Below, one piece after another: positions 50,829-59,575 of a stretch of DNA of 64,000 nt. The notes under the pieces were generated by a model. That model had not been told where the DNA came from. It saw only the letters and a program-made list of their open reading frames with translations, and did no database searches. A program made the position numbers and the translations under genes. Numbering within the stretch: the first letter of the stretch is position 1; each line of letters begins with the position of its first letter. The stretch comes from Sphingopyxis sp. 2PD (lineage in GTDB: Bacteria > Pseudomonadota > Alphaproteobacteria > Sphingomonadales > Sphingomonadaceae): the NCBI RefSeq assembly GCF_005503695.1, contig NZ_SCMU01000010.1, positions 42,066 through 106,065 of the forward strand, in the 5' to 3' direction.

Positions 50829-52235
50829 TCAGCTCCCGAAACCGACTGACAAGAAGCTTGGGGTCGGGCCGTTCCAGCCGTCGTCGGGGCCATCCTGATC
50901 GTCGTGCCGCGGCGCAGGTTTCGGCTTTGACGGTACGGCCGACTTGCGATCGTCGCGCGACTTGGTCGCCTTGGCCGGGGCGGCTTTGGCTTCGTCGCGC
51001 GGCTGCTCTGCAACCTTGTCCGCCTTGGCGCCGCGACCGCGGCCACCACGCTCCGAGCGCGCCCGGCGCGGCTTGTCGTCCGCTTCGCGGGGTGCCGCAG
51101 GGGCGCCGTCGGCGGAGACGGCATCACCACCATGGACCGGAATTTTATAGCCGGTCAGTTTCTGGATATTGTCGATCGCCTCGTCATCCGACGGGGTCGC
51201 CAGCGTGAATGCGCGGCCCTTGGCGCCAGCGCGCCCCGTGCGGCCGATGCGGTGGACATAATCGTCGGGGTGCCACGGGGCGTCGAAGTTGAAAACATGG
51301 CTGACGCCCTTGACGTCGAGGCCGCGCGCCGCGACGTCCGACGCGACCAAGATATTGATCGTGCCATTCTTGAACCGGTCGAGTTCGGCGGTGCGGCTCG
51401 ACTGGTCCATGTCGCCTTGGATCTCGCCCGCGCTATAGCCCGAACGCTGGAGCACCTTCGCCAATTCGCGCACCGTCGTCTTGCGGTTGCAAAAGATGAT
51501 CGCGGTGTTGACGTCCTCCGCTTCGAGCAAGCCGCGCAGGGTATCGCGCTTGCCGCGTTCCGATGTCTTGACCAGAAACTGTTCGATATTCTCGTTTCGG
51601 CTTGCCGGGCGCGCGACTTCGACCGTTTTCGGGTTCGACAGGAATTTGTCGGCCAGCCGCTTGATCGGTGCGGGCATCGTCGCCGAGAACAGCAGGGTCT
51701 GACGGTTTGCCGGCAATTTGGTGCAGATATTCTCGATGTCGGGGATGAACCCCATGTCGAGCATGCGATCGGCTTCGTCGATCACCAGCAGGTTGCACCC
51801 GGTGAGCAGGATCTTGCCGCGTTCGAACAGGTCCATCAGGCGGCCCGGCGTCGCGATCAGCACGTCGACGCCCTTTTCCAGCGCCTTCACCTGATCGCCC
51901 ATCTGGACCCCGCCGATCAGCAGCGCCATCGAAAGCTTGTGGTATTTGCCGTATTTTTCAAAATTTTCGGCCACCTGCGCCGCGAGCTCACGCGTCGGCG
52001 CGAGGATCAGCGAGCGCGGCATCCGTGCCCGCGCGCGACCGTGGGCCAGGATGTCGATCATCGGCAAAACGAACGACGCGGTCTTTCCCGTACCCGTCTG
52101 GGCAATGCCGATGATGTCGCGCATCATCAGGACCGAGGGGATCACCCCCGCCTGAATCGGCGTCGCTTCGTCATAGCCCGACTCGTCGATGGCGCGTAAC
52201 AGTTCGTCGGAAAGGCCGATCTCGGCAAATTTCAT
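50829..52235 (-). CDS. DEAD-box RNA helicase (RhlE-like)
   Basis: The 468-residue protein has Q motif and AQTGTGKT, PTRELA, TPGRLMD, VIDEADRML, SATMP, VASDVAARGLDV and HRIGRTGRAG in order. A Lys/Arg/Pro-rich low-complexity tail (about 375-468) probably binds RNA. RhlE-like helicases act in ribosome assembly and RNA decay. ATG at 52235 matches the usual N-terminus MKFAEIGLSDELLRAI; upstream codons are discarded. Confidence 0.92.
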   Translation of the reverse strand: MKFAEIGLSDELLRAIDESGYDEATPIQAGVIPSVLMMRDIIGIAQTGTGKTASFVLPMIDILAHGRARARMPRSLILAPTRELAAQVAENFEKYGKYHKLSMALLIGGVQMGDQVKALEKGVDVLIATPGRLMDLFERGKILLTGCNLLVIDEADRMLDMGFIPDIENICTKLPANRQTLLFSATMPAPIKRLADKFLSNPKTVEVARPASRNENIEQFLVKTSERGKRDTLRGLLEAEDVNTAIIFCNRKTTVRELAKVLQRSGYSAGEIQGDMDQSSRTAELDRFKNGTINILVASDVAARGLDVKGVSHVFNFDAPWHPDDYVHRIGRTGRAGAKGRAFTLATPSDDEAIDNIQKLTGYKIPVHGGDAVSADGAPAAPREADDKPRRARSERGGRGRGAKADKVAEQPRDEAKAAPAKATKSRDDRKSAVPSKPKPAPRHDDQDGPDDGWNGPTPSFLSVGFGS

Positions 52236-52347
52236 GAGGTACCATGTCCGGAAAAAGAGGTGACGCTCAGCCTTCCACGCAGGCGGCGCTGCGCGGGCCT
52301 TGGGCAAATGGCGATGAAAAGTCAAGAAATGGCGACGAAATGCGCAA

Positions 52348-52938
52348 TCAATCGTCGTCGCGGACCGGAACCATCAACCGAAACTTGTCGATTTCGCATT
52401 TGGCGCCAGTTCGCGCGTGGATCTGATCGCGATCCTCGCACAAATTTCCGTCCTTGCTGCCCTGCATGTAGAAACCGGCATAGAAGTCGAGCGCCCGGCA
52501 CCCCCGATTGAGCTGCGCCCGCAGCCGCTGCTTCTGCCGGGTGATGATGTCGATGCTGTCGCGCTGGGTCGCCTGCATCCCCATGATGTTGCGCATCGCG
52601 ACACATTTGGGCGCCTTTTTCTCTTTCCAGACGATCGGGATTTCGGTCGCACGCCGCGACGGCATCGGTCCAGCGGCGAAATTGTTGAGCTGCGAACGCT
52701 GCGCCGGAACGCGAATGATCAATTGCTGTTCGATCACCACCTGCCAGAACGCGCTGATCTGTTCGGGCGTCGGCGCGGTCAGCGCGACCAGCGGTTCGGG
52801 CGCGGCGACCGGCGGCAAAGCATCGCCCGCCGGGGCTGCCGCCGCAATCCACAGGGCCGCCGCCGTCAGCACCAGCGCGCTGCCGCTCCTTCGGCGTCCT
52901 GATCGAAATTGCTGGTCACTCTTTGCTCCCGCGTCCAA
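52348..52938 (-). CDS. Exported protein of unknown function with four cysteines
   Basis: The 196-residue protein has a hydrophobic segment (ALVLTAAALWIAAAAPAG, about 21-38) that is a signal or anchor. The mature part contains AFWQVVIEQQLIIRVPAQRS, EIPIVWKEKKAPKCVAMRNI and four cysteines (PKCV, RGCR, NLCED, AKCEI) suited to two disulfides. I do not recognise the family. The start is TTG at 52938; the downstream GTG in SALVLTA is an alternative. It sits between the DEAD-box helicase and the FAD-linked dehydrogenase. Confidence 0.65.
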   Translation of the reverse strand: MDAGAKSDQQFRSGRRRSGSALVLTAAALWIAAAAPAGDALPPVAAPEPLVALTAPTPEQISAFWQVVIEQQLIIRVPAQRSQLNNFAAGPMPSRRATEIPIVWKEKKAPKCVAMRNIMGMQATQRDSIDIITRQKQRLRAQLNRGCRALDFYAGFYMQGSKDGNLCEDRDQIHARTGAKCEIDKFRLMVPVRDDD

Positions 52939-53048
52939 ACCCTCTGGACGAAAATCCGGTATTCATCCAATCCCGCCTTAACAGCCATGATTGAACATCA
53001 AATGAACTATATTCGCCCGCGCGCCGCCGCAAGGTGGGAAAACAAGGC

Positions 53049-54473
53049 ATGAGCCCGGCGCCATCGCCCGATCTGCTCGCTCGTCTGGCCGCGTTGCTGG
53101 GACCCAAGGGCTATATGGCCGACCCCGACAGCATGGCGCCCTGGCTGACCGACTGGCGCGGCAAATATACCGGGCGCGCCGCGGCGATGTTGTCGCCGGG
53201 ATCGACCGAAGAGGTCGCGGCGGTCGTGCGCCTGTGCGCCGCTGAACAGGCAGCGCTGGTGCCGCAGGGCGGCAATAGCGGGATGGTTGGCGGCGCTACC
53301 CCCGACCCCGGCGGCAACCAGCTGTTGCTGAGCCTGCGCCGCATGAACCGTATCCGCAGCATCGATGCAGCGGCGCAGGTTGCGGTGGCCGAGGCGGGTG
53401 TCATTCTGGAGAACTTTCATCATGCCGCGCTTGCGCACGGGCTGCGTTTTCCGCTGACCCTCGGTGGCAAGGGGTCCGCGACGATCGGCGGCCTCGTGTC
53501 GACCAATGCCGGCGGCACCCAGGTGCTGCGTCACGGCACGATGCGCGCGCTGGTTGCGGGGATCGAGGCGGTCCTGCCCGACGGCAGCATCTTTGACGGC
53601 CTCGCACCGCTCAAGAAGGACAATCGCGGCTACGACCTGCGGCACCTGCTCTGCGGTGCGGAGGGTACGCTTGGCATCGTGACCGCCGCGACGCTGCACC
53701 TCGTTCCAGCGGCGATCGCCCACTGCACCGCGTGGATCGCGATCGATTCGCCGGAGCAGGCGCTACGCCTCCTTCGCCAGCTCGACGCCAGCATCGGACG
53801 CGAACTCGAAGGGTTTGAGATCATTCCGCACGCCTGCCTGGATGCAGTGCTGCGCCACATTCCGCAAACCCGCGCCCCGATCGCCGCGCCGCATCCCTGG
53901 TATGTGCTCGCCGAGCTCGCGGGCGACAATCAACAGGAATTGAGCGATGCGCTCGAACGCCAACTTGCCACGGCGCTCAATGCGGGGCTGATCCGCGACG
54001 TCGTGATCGCCAAGAACGATCGCGAAAGCGACGATTTCTGGCGCCTGCGCGACTCCATTTCAGAGGCGGAACGCGCCGAGGGGCCGGCGCTGCAGCATGA
54101 CGTCAGCGTCCCGGTCGATCTGATGCCGACCTTCATCGCTGACAACCCGGCGCGGCTGGCCGCAGCCTTCCCCGGCGCCCGTGCGCTGTCGTTCGGGCAT
54201 CTTGGCGATGGCAATGTCCACCATCATGTCCAACCGCCGGTGGGGACCGACGGCGCGGCGTGGCTGGCCAAGCATGGCGCCGGGGTCAGCCGCCTCGTCT
54301 ATGCGCATGTCATCGAACTTGGCGGTTCGCTGTCCGCCGAACACGGCATCGGCCAGCTGAAACGCGACGTCATGGCCGAACTCGACAGCCCAGCGCGACT
54401 GGCCGCGCTGCGTGCGATCAAGGCCGGTCTCGATCCGGCGGGGATTCTAAATCCCGGCAAGCTGATCGGCTGA
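53049..54473 (+). CDS. FAD-linked D-2-hydroxyacid dehydrogenase
   Basis: The 474-residue protein has an FAD-binding PCMH domain (VRLCAAEQAALVPQGGNSGMVGGA, TLGGKGSATIGGLVSTNAGG, GYDLRHLLCGAEGTLGIVT), and a GlcD/VAO-type C-terminal domain with FGHLGDGNVHHHVQ and ELGGSLSAEHGIGQLKRD (FAD/Zn-site histidines). This subgroup oxidises D-lactate, D-2-hydroxyglutarate or a similar acid. ATG at 53049. The electron acceptor is not evident. Confidence 0.9.
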   Translation: MSPAPSPDLLARLAALLGPKGYMADPDSMAPWLTDWRGKYTGRAAAMLSPGSTEEVAAVVRLCAAEQAALVPQGGNSGMVGGATPDPGGNQLLLSLRRMNRIRSIDAAAQVAVAEAGVILENFHHAALAHGLRFPLTLGGKGSATIGGLVSTNAGGTQVLRHGTMRALVAGIEAVLPDGSIFDGLAPLKKDNRGYDLRHLLCGAEGTLGIVTAATLHLVPAAIAHCTAWIAIDSPEQALRLLRQLDASIGRELEGFEIIPHACLDAVLRHIPQTRAPIAAPHPWYVLAELAGDNQQELSDALERQLATALNAGLIRDVVIAKNDRESDDFWRLRDSISEAERAEGPALQHDVSVPVDLMPTFIADNPARLAAAFPGARALSFGHLGDGNVHHHVQPPVGTDGAAWLAKHGAGVSRLVYAHVIELGGSLSAEHGIGQLKRDVMAELDSPARLAALRAIKAGLDPAGILNPGKLIG

Positions 54474-54585
54474 TGCCGTAACCGCCGCCGATCATCGCCC
54501 CCTTGCGCCACGCGGCGCGGGTCAATAAGGCGCGCTGTTATCTTTTGCGTCCCGGCTGGTCGGGGCGTCCTACCGGAGTTTTGTC

Positions 54586-55365
54586 ATGGCCACTGCGCCC
54601 GCCCCTTCCAACCTGCCGCTGTTCTACAAGGATCTGATGCCGCTTTCGAGCGTCGAGCATGCCGATTTCCACGCGCGTCCGATGGACAATGCCGATTTCC
54701 TGATCAACCAGCACGCGGTTCCGCTGACGTCGGACGAGTTTGTTTCGGCGTGCCGCTTTTTTCCCATCGTCTTTTCGGCGGGCGACAATCCCGTGCCGCT
54801 GGCGCTGATGGGCCTGAACGAAGGCGTGAACACCTTCGTCGACGACAATGGCAAGCTGATCAACCCGGTCTATGTTCCTGCCTATGTGCGCCGCTATCCG
54901 TTCATGCTGGCCCGGCTGCAGCAAGGTTCGGAAGAATTGTCGCTGTGCTTTGATCCGACCTCGAACGCGATCGGCAAGTTCGACGAAGGCGATGCGCTGT
55001 TCGAAAACGGCCAGCCCACCCAGCCGGTCGAGGCGATCCTTGAATTCTGCAAGAATTTCGAAGAGGCCGGCCAGCGCACCGGTCTGTTCATGGAAGAATT
55101 GAAAAAGGCCGACCTGCTGATGGAAGGCGAAGTCAGCATCCAGCAGGAAGGCGTCGACAAGCCCTATATCTATCGCGGTTTCCAGATGGTCGACGAGAAC
55201 AAGCTGCGCGAACTGCGCGGCGACGTGCTGCGCAAGATGATGCAGAACGGCATCCTCGGCCTGATCTTTGCGCATCTTTTCTCGCTGCAACTGATGCGCG
55301 AAGTCTTTGCCGAGCAGGTCAAAGCTGGCAAGGTGCCGGACATGCAGGAAATGCCCGCGATCTGA
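54586..55365 (+). CDS. SapC-family protein
   Basis: The 259-residue protein has SapC-family features: PLSSVEHADFHARPM, CRFFPIVFSAGDNPVPLALMGLNEG, VYVPAYVRRYPFMLARL and GFQMVDENKLRELRGDVLRKMMQNGILGLIFAHLFSLQLM. It has no signal peptide and no membrane helix beyond short hydrophobic runs. SapC is named for a surface-layer locus of Campylobacter; its function is not clear. It is followed 14 bases later by cytochrome b561, and the two are likely cotranscribed. Confidence 0.85.
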   Translation: MATAPAPSNLPLFYKDLMPLSSVEHADFHARPMDNADFLINQHAVPLTSDEFVSACRFFPIVFSAGDNPVPLALMGLNEGVNTFVDDNGKLINPVYVPAYVRRYPFMLARLQQGSEELSLCFDPTSNAIGKFDEGDALFENGQPTQPVEAILEFCKNFEEAGQRTGLFMEELKKADLLMEGEVSIQQEGVDKPYIYRGFQMVDENKLRELRGDVLRKMMQNGILGLIFAHLFSLQLMREVFAEQVKAGKVPDMQEMPAI

Positions 55366-55379
55366 GGAGCGTAAAAGCT

Positions 55380-55934
55380 ATGGCTACCCTGGCAGAAACC
55401 ACCGGCACCGCCGGTTCGCGTTACACCAGGGTGGCCATCTGGCTTCACTGGCTGATCGGACTGGCGGTGATCGCCAATATCGGCCTTGCCATGCTGACCG
55501 AAGACATGCCGCGCGAAACGCATCGTGCGGCGATGGATGTGCACAAGGCGCTGGGCATTGCCGTTCTGGGGCTGACCATCCTCCGCATCCTGTGGCGGCT
55601 CGGCCACAAACCGCCGCCGCTACCGATGACGACGCCAGCCTGGCAACGACTGTTCGCCGGGGCGGTGCATTTCCTGTTCTACGCGCTGCTGATCCTGCTC
55701 CCGCTGTCGGGTTGGGTTTGGATGTCCGCCGCGGGTCGCCCGATCGACTTTTTCGGGGTGGCGACCATTCCGACGATCGTCGCGCCTAACGAGGGGCTGG
55801 CCGACGTCATGCACGACCGGCACGAGGTGTTGGGCCTCGCCATGCTGGGACTCGCCGTCGTGCACATCCTCGCGGCGCTGAAGCACCAGTTTGTCGATCG
55901 CAACGGGCTGATGGGGCGGATGAACCCTTTTTGA
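55380..55934 (+). CDS. Cytochrome b561-family diheme membrane protein
   Basis: The 184-residue protein has four membrane helices with histidines in heme-ligand places: WLHWLIGL, MDVHKALGI and DRHEVLGLAMLGLAVVHILAALKH. It is the CybB-type b561 (PF01292) family that passes electrons between quinol and superoxide or other acceptors. ATG at 55380 follows GAGGAG. It overlaps no gene and is followed by the convergent SDHAF4-like gene. Confidence 0.88.
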   Translation: MATLAETTGTAGSRYTRVAIWLHWLIGLAVIANIGLAMLTEDMPRETHRAAMDVHKALGIAVLGLTILRILWRLGHKPPPLPMTTPAWQRLFAGAVHFLFYALLILLPLSGWVWMSAAGRPIDFFGVATIPTIVAPNEGLADVMHDRHEVLGLAMLGLAVVHILAALKHQFVDRNGLMGRMNPF

Positions 55935-55954
55935 CGCGTCCGGCTGCGGTCACG

Positions 55955-56164
55955 TCAGAAATCGACGGCGATGCCTTTCAGCTCCCAGTCGCCATAGCGC
56001 ACCGGATTGCGGCCGCCGGGCTGATCCTCGGCCTTTTCCTCGCAGATCGGTTCGGGGCGTGGTACCGGGCTGGCCGTCCATTCGGCGGGCGCTTTCACAT
56101 GCGCAGGACGCTGCACCGCGCGCGGCGTTCCGCCGATCGTGTCTGTTTCGCTGCGGTCAGTCAT
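55955..56164 (-). CDS. SDHAF4-like (DUF1674) succinate dehydrogenase assembly factor
   Basis: The 69-residue protein ends GGRNPVRYGDWELKGIAVDF, the DUF1674/SDHAF4 signature (GG-x-NP-x-RYGDWE-x-KG-x2-x-DF). The mitochondrial homologue helps load the flavin-containing subunit of complex II. ATG at 56164 is chosen; upstream in-frame ATGs at 56176 and 56194 are possible. It is divergent from rsmB with 55 bases between starts. Confidence 0.82.
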   Translation of the reverse strand: MTDRSETDTIGGTPRAVQRPAHVKAPAEWTASPVPRPEPICEEKAEDQPGGRNPVRYGDWELKGIAVDF

Positions 56165-56219
56165 AACGCGCATCATATAGGATTTTTCATGCATCACGCC
56201 AGTCTCGCCGAATATCGTC

Positions 56220-57521
56220 ATGGTTGATCGCTCGCGGCGCCCCAGGCAGCGCCGGGGACATGAGCCCGATCCCCCGGGTACCGCGCCGCGCCGCGCTGCG
56301 CTGCGGCTGGTCGACGCCATCCTGCGCCGCGGCGATTCACTCGACGTCGCGATGCATGCCGCGGCGCAGGGTCTGACCGGCGCCGACCGCGCCTTTGCCG
56401 TGGCGATCGCATCCGAAACCTTGCGGTGGATGGTCGATATCGATGCGCTGATCGACAGCGCGACCGCGCAGATATTGCCCGAAGACGTCAAATCGCGCGC
56501 CGTGTTGCGGATCGCCCTGGCGCAGTTGCTCGTGCTCAAAAGCCCTGCGCATGCGGTGGTGGCGACCGCGCTGCCGCTCGTCGCGGGCGGCCCGCGCCGA
56601 CTGGTTCACGCGATCCTGTCGCGCGCGCAGCAGGACGATTGGCACCTCCCCGACCGCGCCACCCTGCCGCTGCCCACCGCCGAACGATGGGCCGAGCAAT
56701 GGAGCCTGCCAATTGTCGAGGCGGCGGAGGCCGGGTGGAGTTCGCCGCCGCCGATCGACCTGAGCTTCGCCGCAGAACCGGGCGCCGACGAATGGCCCGA
56801 TGCCGTGTCGCTCGCACCGCGCCATCGCCGCCTGCCGCGCGGCCAGGCGGTCGAGGCGATGCCGGGCTACCGCGAAGGCGGCTGGTGGATTCAGGATCTG
56901 GCCGCAACCCTGCCCGCGCGGCTGCTCGGTCCGGGCGAGGCACGCACCGTGCTCGACCTGTGCGCGGCTCCCGGTGGCAAGACGATGCAGCTGGCGGCCG
57001 CTGGCTGGCATGTCGTCGCGGTCGATGCCAGCGCCAAACGCCTAGAACGACTCGGTGCCAATATGGCGCGCACGGGGCTGGCGGCCGACATAGTGCAGGC
57101 CGACATCCGATCATGGGCGCCTGCCGAACCCGCCGACGCGGTGCTGCTCGACGCGCCCTGTTCGGCGACCGGCATCTTCCGCCGACACCCCGACGTGCTG
57201 CACCGGGTGGAGCAGCGCCAGATTGACGAGATGGCGGTGCTGCAAGGCGAATTGCTTGCGCGCGCCGCGGGCTGGCTGAAGCCCGGCGGTACGCTGGTCT
57301 ACGCCACCTGTTCGCTTGAACGCGCCGAGGGCGAGGAGCAGATCGAAGCCTTTCTCGCGCATCACCCGACATGGCGGATCGATCCCGTGCAGGCGGATGA
57401 ACTGCCTAATGCGGTGACACCCGACGCAAGCGGGTTCGTCCGCACCCTGCCCGGTGTGCTGGGCGATGCTGGCGGGCTCGACGGTTTCTTTGTCGCCCGG
57501 CTGCGGGCACCGGCGGGATGA
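56220..57521 (+). CDS. rsmB: 16S rRNA (cytosine967-C5)-methyltransferase RsmB-like
   Basis: The 433-residue protein has an N-terminal NusB-like helical region and a Rossmann methyltransferase with LDLCAAPGGKTMQLAA. Motif IV is DAPCSATG (Cys314) and motif VI is ATCSLE (Cys364), 50 residues apart as Cys325 and Cys375 in E. coli RsmB. Cys364 is the likely catalytic residue. ATG at 56220. A compound GC-rich repeat follows. Confidence 0.92.
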   Translation: MVDRSRRPRQRRGHEPDPPGTAPRRAALRLVDAILRRGDSLDVAMHAAAQGLTGADRAFAVAIASETLRWMVDIDALIDSATAQILPEDVKSRAVLRIALAQLLVLKSPAHAVVATALPLVAGGPRRLVHAILSRAQQDDWHLPDRATLPLPTAERWAEQWSLPIVEAAEAGWSSPPPIDLSFAAEPGADEWPDAVSLAPRHRRLPRGQAVEAMPGYREGGWWIQDLAATLPARLLGPGEARTVLDLCAAPGGKTMQLAAAGWHVVAVDASAKRLERLGANMARTGLAADIVQADIRSWAPAEPADAVLLDAPCSATGIFRRHPDVLHRVEQRQIDEMAVLQGELLARAAGWLKPGGTLVYATCSLERAEGEEQIEAFLAHHPTWRIDPVQADELPNAVTPDASGFVRTLPGVLGDAGGLDGFFVARLRAPAG

Positions 57522-57547
57522 GGCCTGCGCGGATTCGCCACTGCCCC

Positions 57548-57672
57548 CTTGATGGGGGAAGGTTGGATGGGGGTGAGGGTGCGTCTATGTACCGTCGCTT
57601 CAGGCCGAGGCCCCACCCCCACGGCTGCGACTAGCCAGCAAGCTGGCAAGTCTCGCTCCCTCCCCCATCAAG
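57548..57672. repeat. Compound palindrome, family C copy 2
   Basis: CTTGATGGGGGA at 57548-57559 is complementary to 57661-57672. Inside lie further runs of G (GGATGGGGGTGAGGG) facing C (CCCCACCCCC) and the palindrome CCAGCAAGCTGG. It occupies the rsmB-DUF885 gap between convergent genes. Confidence 0.7.
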
Positions 57673-57724
57673 AGGGAGGGAGCAGGTTTCAAGGGCCGGT
57701 CGCCTCAGATATCGGCACGCAGCC

Positions 57725-59446
57725 TCAAAACACCGCCTTCGGCGCATCCTCTTTCATCATCGCCGCGCGCACCATCGGAATCGGCGGGCCACCGTAGGAG
57801 AGGAATTCGTCGTGGAAGGCCTTCCACTTGGTCCGGTCGCCTTTCGTCCAGTCCTCGCGAAGCTTGCGGATCATCAGCTTGCCCATCGTGTAGTTGAGGT
57901 ACAACGGGTCATAAGTGCCGCGCGCCGCCTGCTGTCGTGCATTGCCCTCATCCTGATAGCATTGCTCCTTGAACAGCTTTTCGGAGTCCGCGACGGTCAT
58001 TCCCTTGGTGTGCAGGCCGATCGCCGACAGGTAACGGCAGTTGCGTAACAGCGCGTTCGACAGCTGGCCAATATGCGTTTCGGGATCGCCCTCGCCCAGC
58101 CCCGCTTCCCACATCATCTCCTCGGCATAATGCGCCCAGCCCTCGGCAAAGGCATAGCCGACGAACAGCTTGCCAAAGATACTCTCGGCACGGTTCGAAT
58201 GGAGGAAGTTGAGGAAGTGGCCCGGCCACACTTCGTGGACCGATGTGAACATCAGATCCTTTCGTCCAGGGACGAAAGCATCCTGCGTTGCCTTGTCCCA
58301 CGCCGGGTCGGGCGGCGAGATGTAATAGACCGACGGCAGCCCTTTTTCATACGGCCCCGGAATATCGATATAGGCGCTGTTCTGCCGGTTGTACGGTGGT
58401 GATTCCTCGACCTGTGCCTGTTCGGTACCCGGGATCGTCACCAGGTCTTTCTCGATCAGGAACGCCCGCAGCGTCGGTAACTGGCGCCGCGCCTCGGCGA
58501 CCGGACCGTCGGCGGCTTTGTCGGCGCCCATTTTCTTCATGCAGTCGCCGATCGTCATTCCCGCGGCATAAGTTGCGCAGGCGGCTTTCAGTGCGTCCTG
58601 ATTGCGCTTGAGATCGGCCTGTCCGATGCGCTCCAGCTGGTCCAGCGGGATATCGACGCCTTCGTTGGTCAGGATCATCTTCGCAAATTTGTCGGCGCCC
58701 AGCGCATAGCCGTCGGGCGTACCCGGCTGCGATCCGACATATTTGGCAAGATCGCTCATCGCCGCACCGGCTTTGGCGGCGGCCTCGTCAAACTGCGTCT
58801 GCAGCGCCGCGTCCTTCACCTCGGCAAAAGCGGCCTTGGCGTCGCCGGTGTAATAATCGGCGAAGCCGCCGAACCCGGCGGTTCCATATTTGACGAAGGT
58901 TGCGGGCAGCGGCAGCTTCAAATTCGCCTTGATCTGCGCGGCGGCTGCCGGAACTTTCTCGGCATAGGCGATGAACGCCTTCATCCGCGTCGTCGCATCG
59001 GCATAGGGCCGTGCGATATAGACATTGGGGTCGAGCGCGCCGGTGTAGAAGGCCGGGTTCTTCTGCGCAAAATCGGTGTCGCGCAAGAAGAACAGCTGGC
59101 CTTGCGCGACATGGACCAGATAGTCGCGCTCGAATTTTTCGGCGTCGGTCATCGCGCCGTCGAACGCCTTGGCGTCGGCAATCGCCTTTTCCAGATAGGC
59201 CGCCTGCTTCTCCAGCCCTTCGGGCGACCAGTTCGGCAGTTGCCCGTCAAACTCATGCTTGCCCTGATAGACCGCGAAATTCGGATTGAGCGGGAAATAA
59301 CCGGCCAGGAACTGGTCGCGAAATTCGGTCCAGCTTGCTGTGCTGGGCGCGGTCGCGGACTTGTTGTCCGATGCGTTGCACGCGGTCAGCACCAACAGTG
59401 CACCAGCCATGGCCGCGCCGCCAAAACGGGTAAATTTGCGTGTCAT
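57725..59446 (-). CDS. DUF885-family lipoprotein, putative zinc peptidase
   Basis: The 573-residue protein has a lipoprotein signal with lipobox LTAC (Cys23). The zinc-peptidase-like motif His404-Glu405-Val-Trp-Pro-Gly-His410 and GYAFAEGWAHYAEEM after it fit a gluzincin-like metallopeptidase, as proposed for DUF885. Length is usual for the family. Substrate unknown. ATG at 59446 follows AGGGAG. It is on the outer or inner membrane as a lipoprotein; nothing near it suggests a partner. Confidence 0.85.
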   Translation of the reverse strand: MTRKFTRFGGAAMAGALLVLTACNASDNKSATAPSTASWTEFRDQFLAGYFPLNPNFAVYQGKHEFDGQLPNWSPEGLEKQAAYLEKAIADAKAFDGAMTDAEKFERDYLVHVAQGQLFFLRDTDFAQKNPAFYTGALDPNVYIARPYADATTRMKAFIAYAEKVPAAAAQIKANLKLPLPATFVKYGTAGFGGFADYYTGDAKAAFAEVKDAALQTQFDEAAAKAGAAMSDLAKYVGSQPGTPDGYALGADKFAKMILTNEGVDIPLDQLERIGQADLKRNQDALKAACATYAAGMTIGDCMKKMGADKAADGPVAEARRQLPTLRAFLIEKDLVTIPGTEQAQVEESPPYNRQNSAYIDIPGPYEKGLPSVYYISPPDPAWDKATQDAFVPGRKDLMFTSVHEVWPGHFLNFLHSNRAESIFGKLFVGYAFAEGWAHYAEEMMWEAGLGEGDPETHIGQLSNALLRNCRYLSAIGLHTKGMTVADSEKLFKEQCYQDEGNARQQAARGTYDPLYLNYTMGKLMIRKLREDWTKGDRTKWKAFHDEFLSYGGPPIPMVRAAMMKEDAPKAVF

Positions 59447-59575
59447 TCGGCTATCTCCCTGTATTCCCAGCAGCCTGTTACTGGCATTCCTGCTGGCCGT
59501 TGACATCCGATAATCGACGAACGGCACCAGCAACCCCTCTGGACAGCGACAAAAAGCCGTTTAGGGCAAAGCGCA

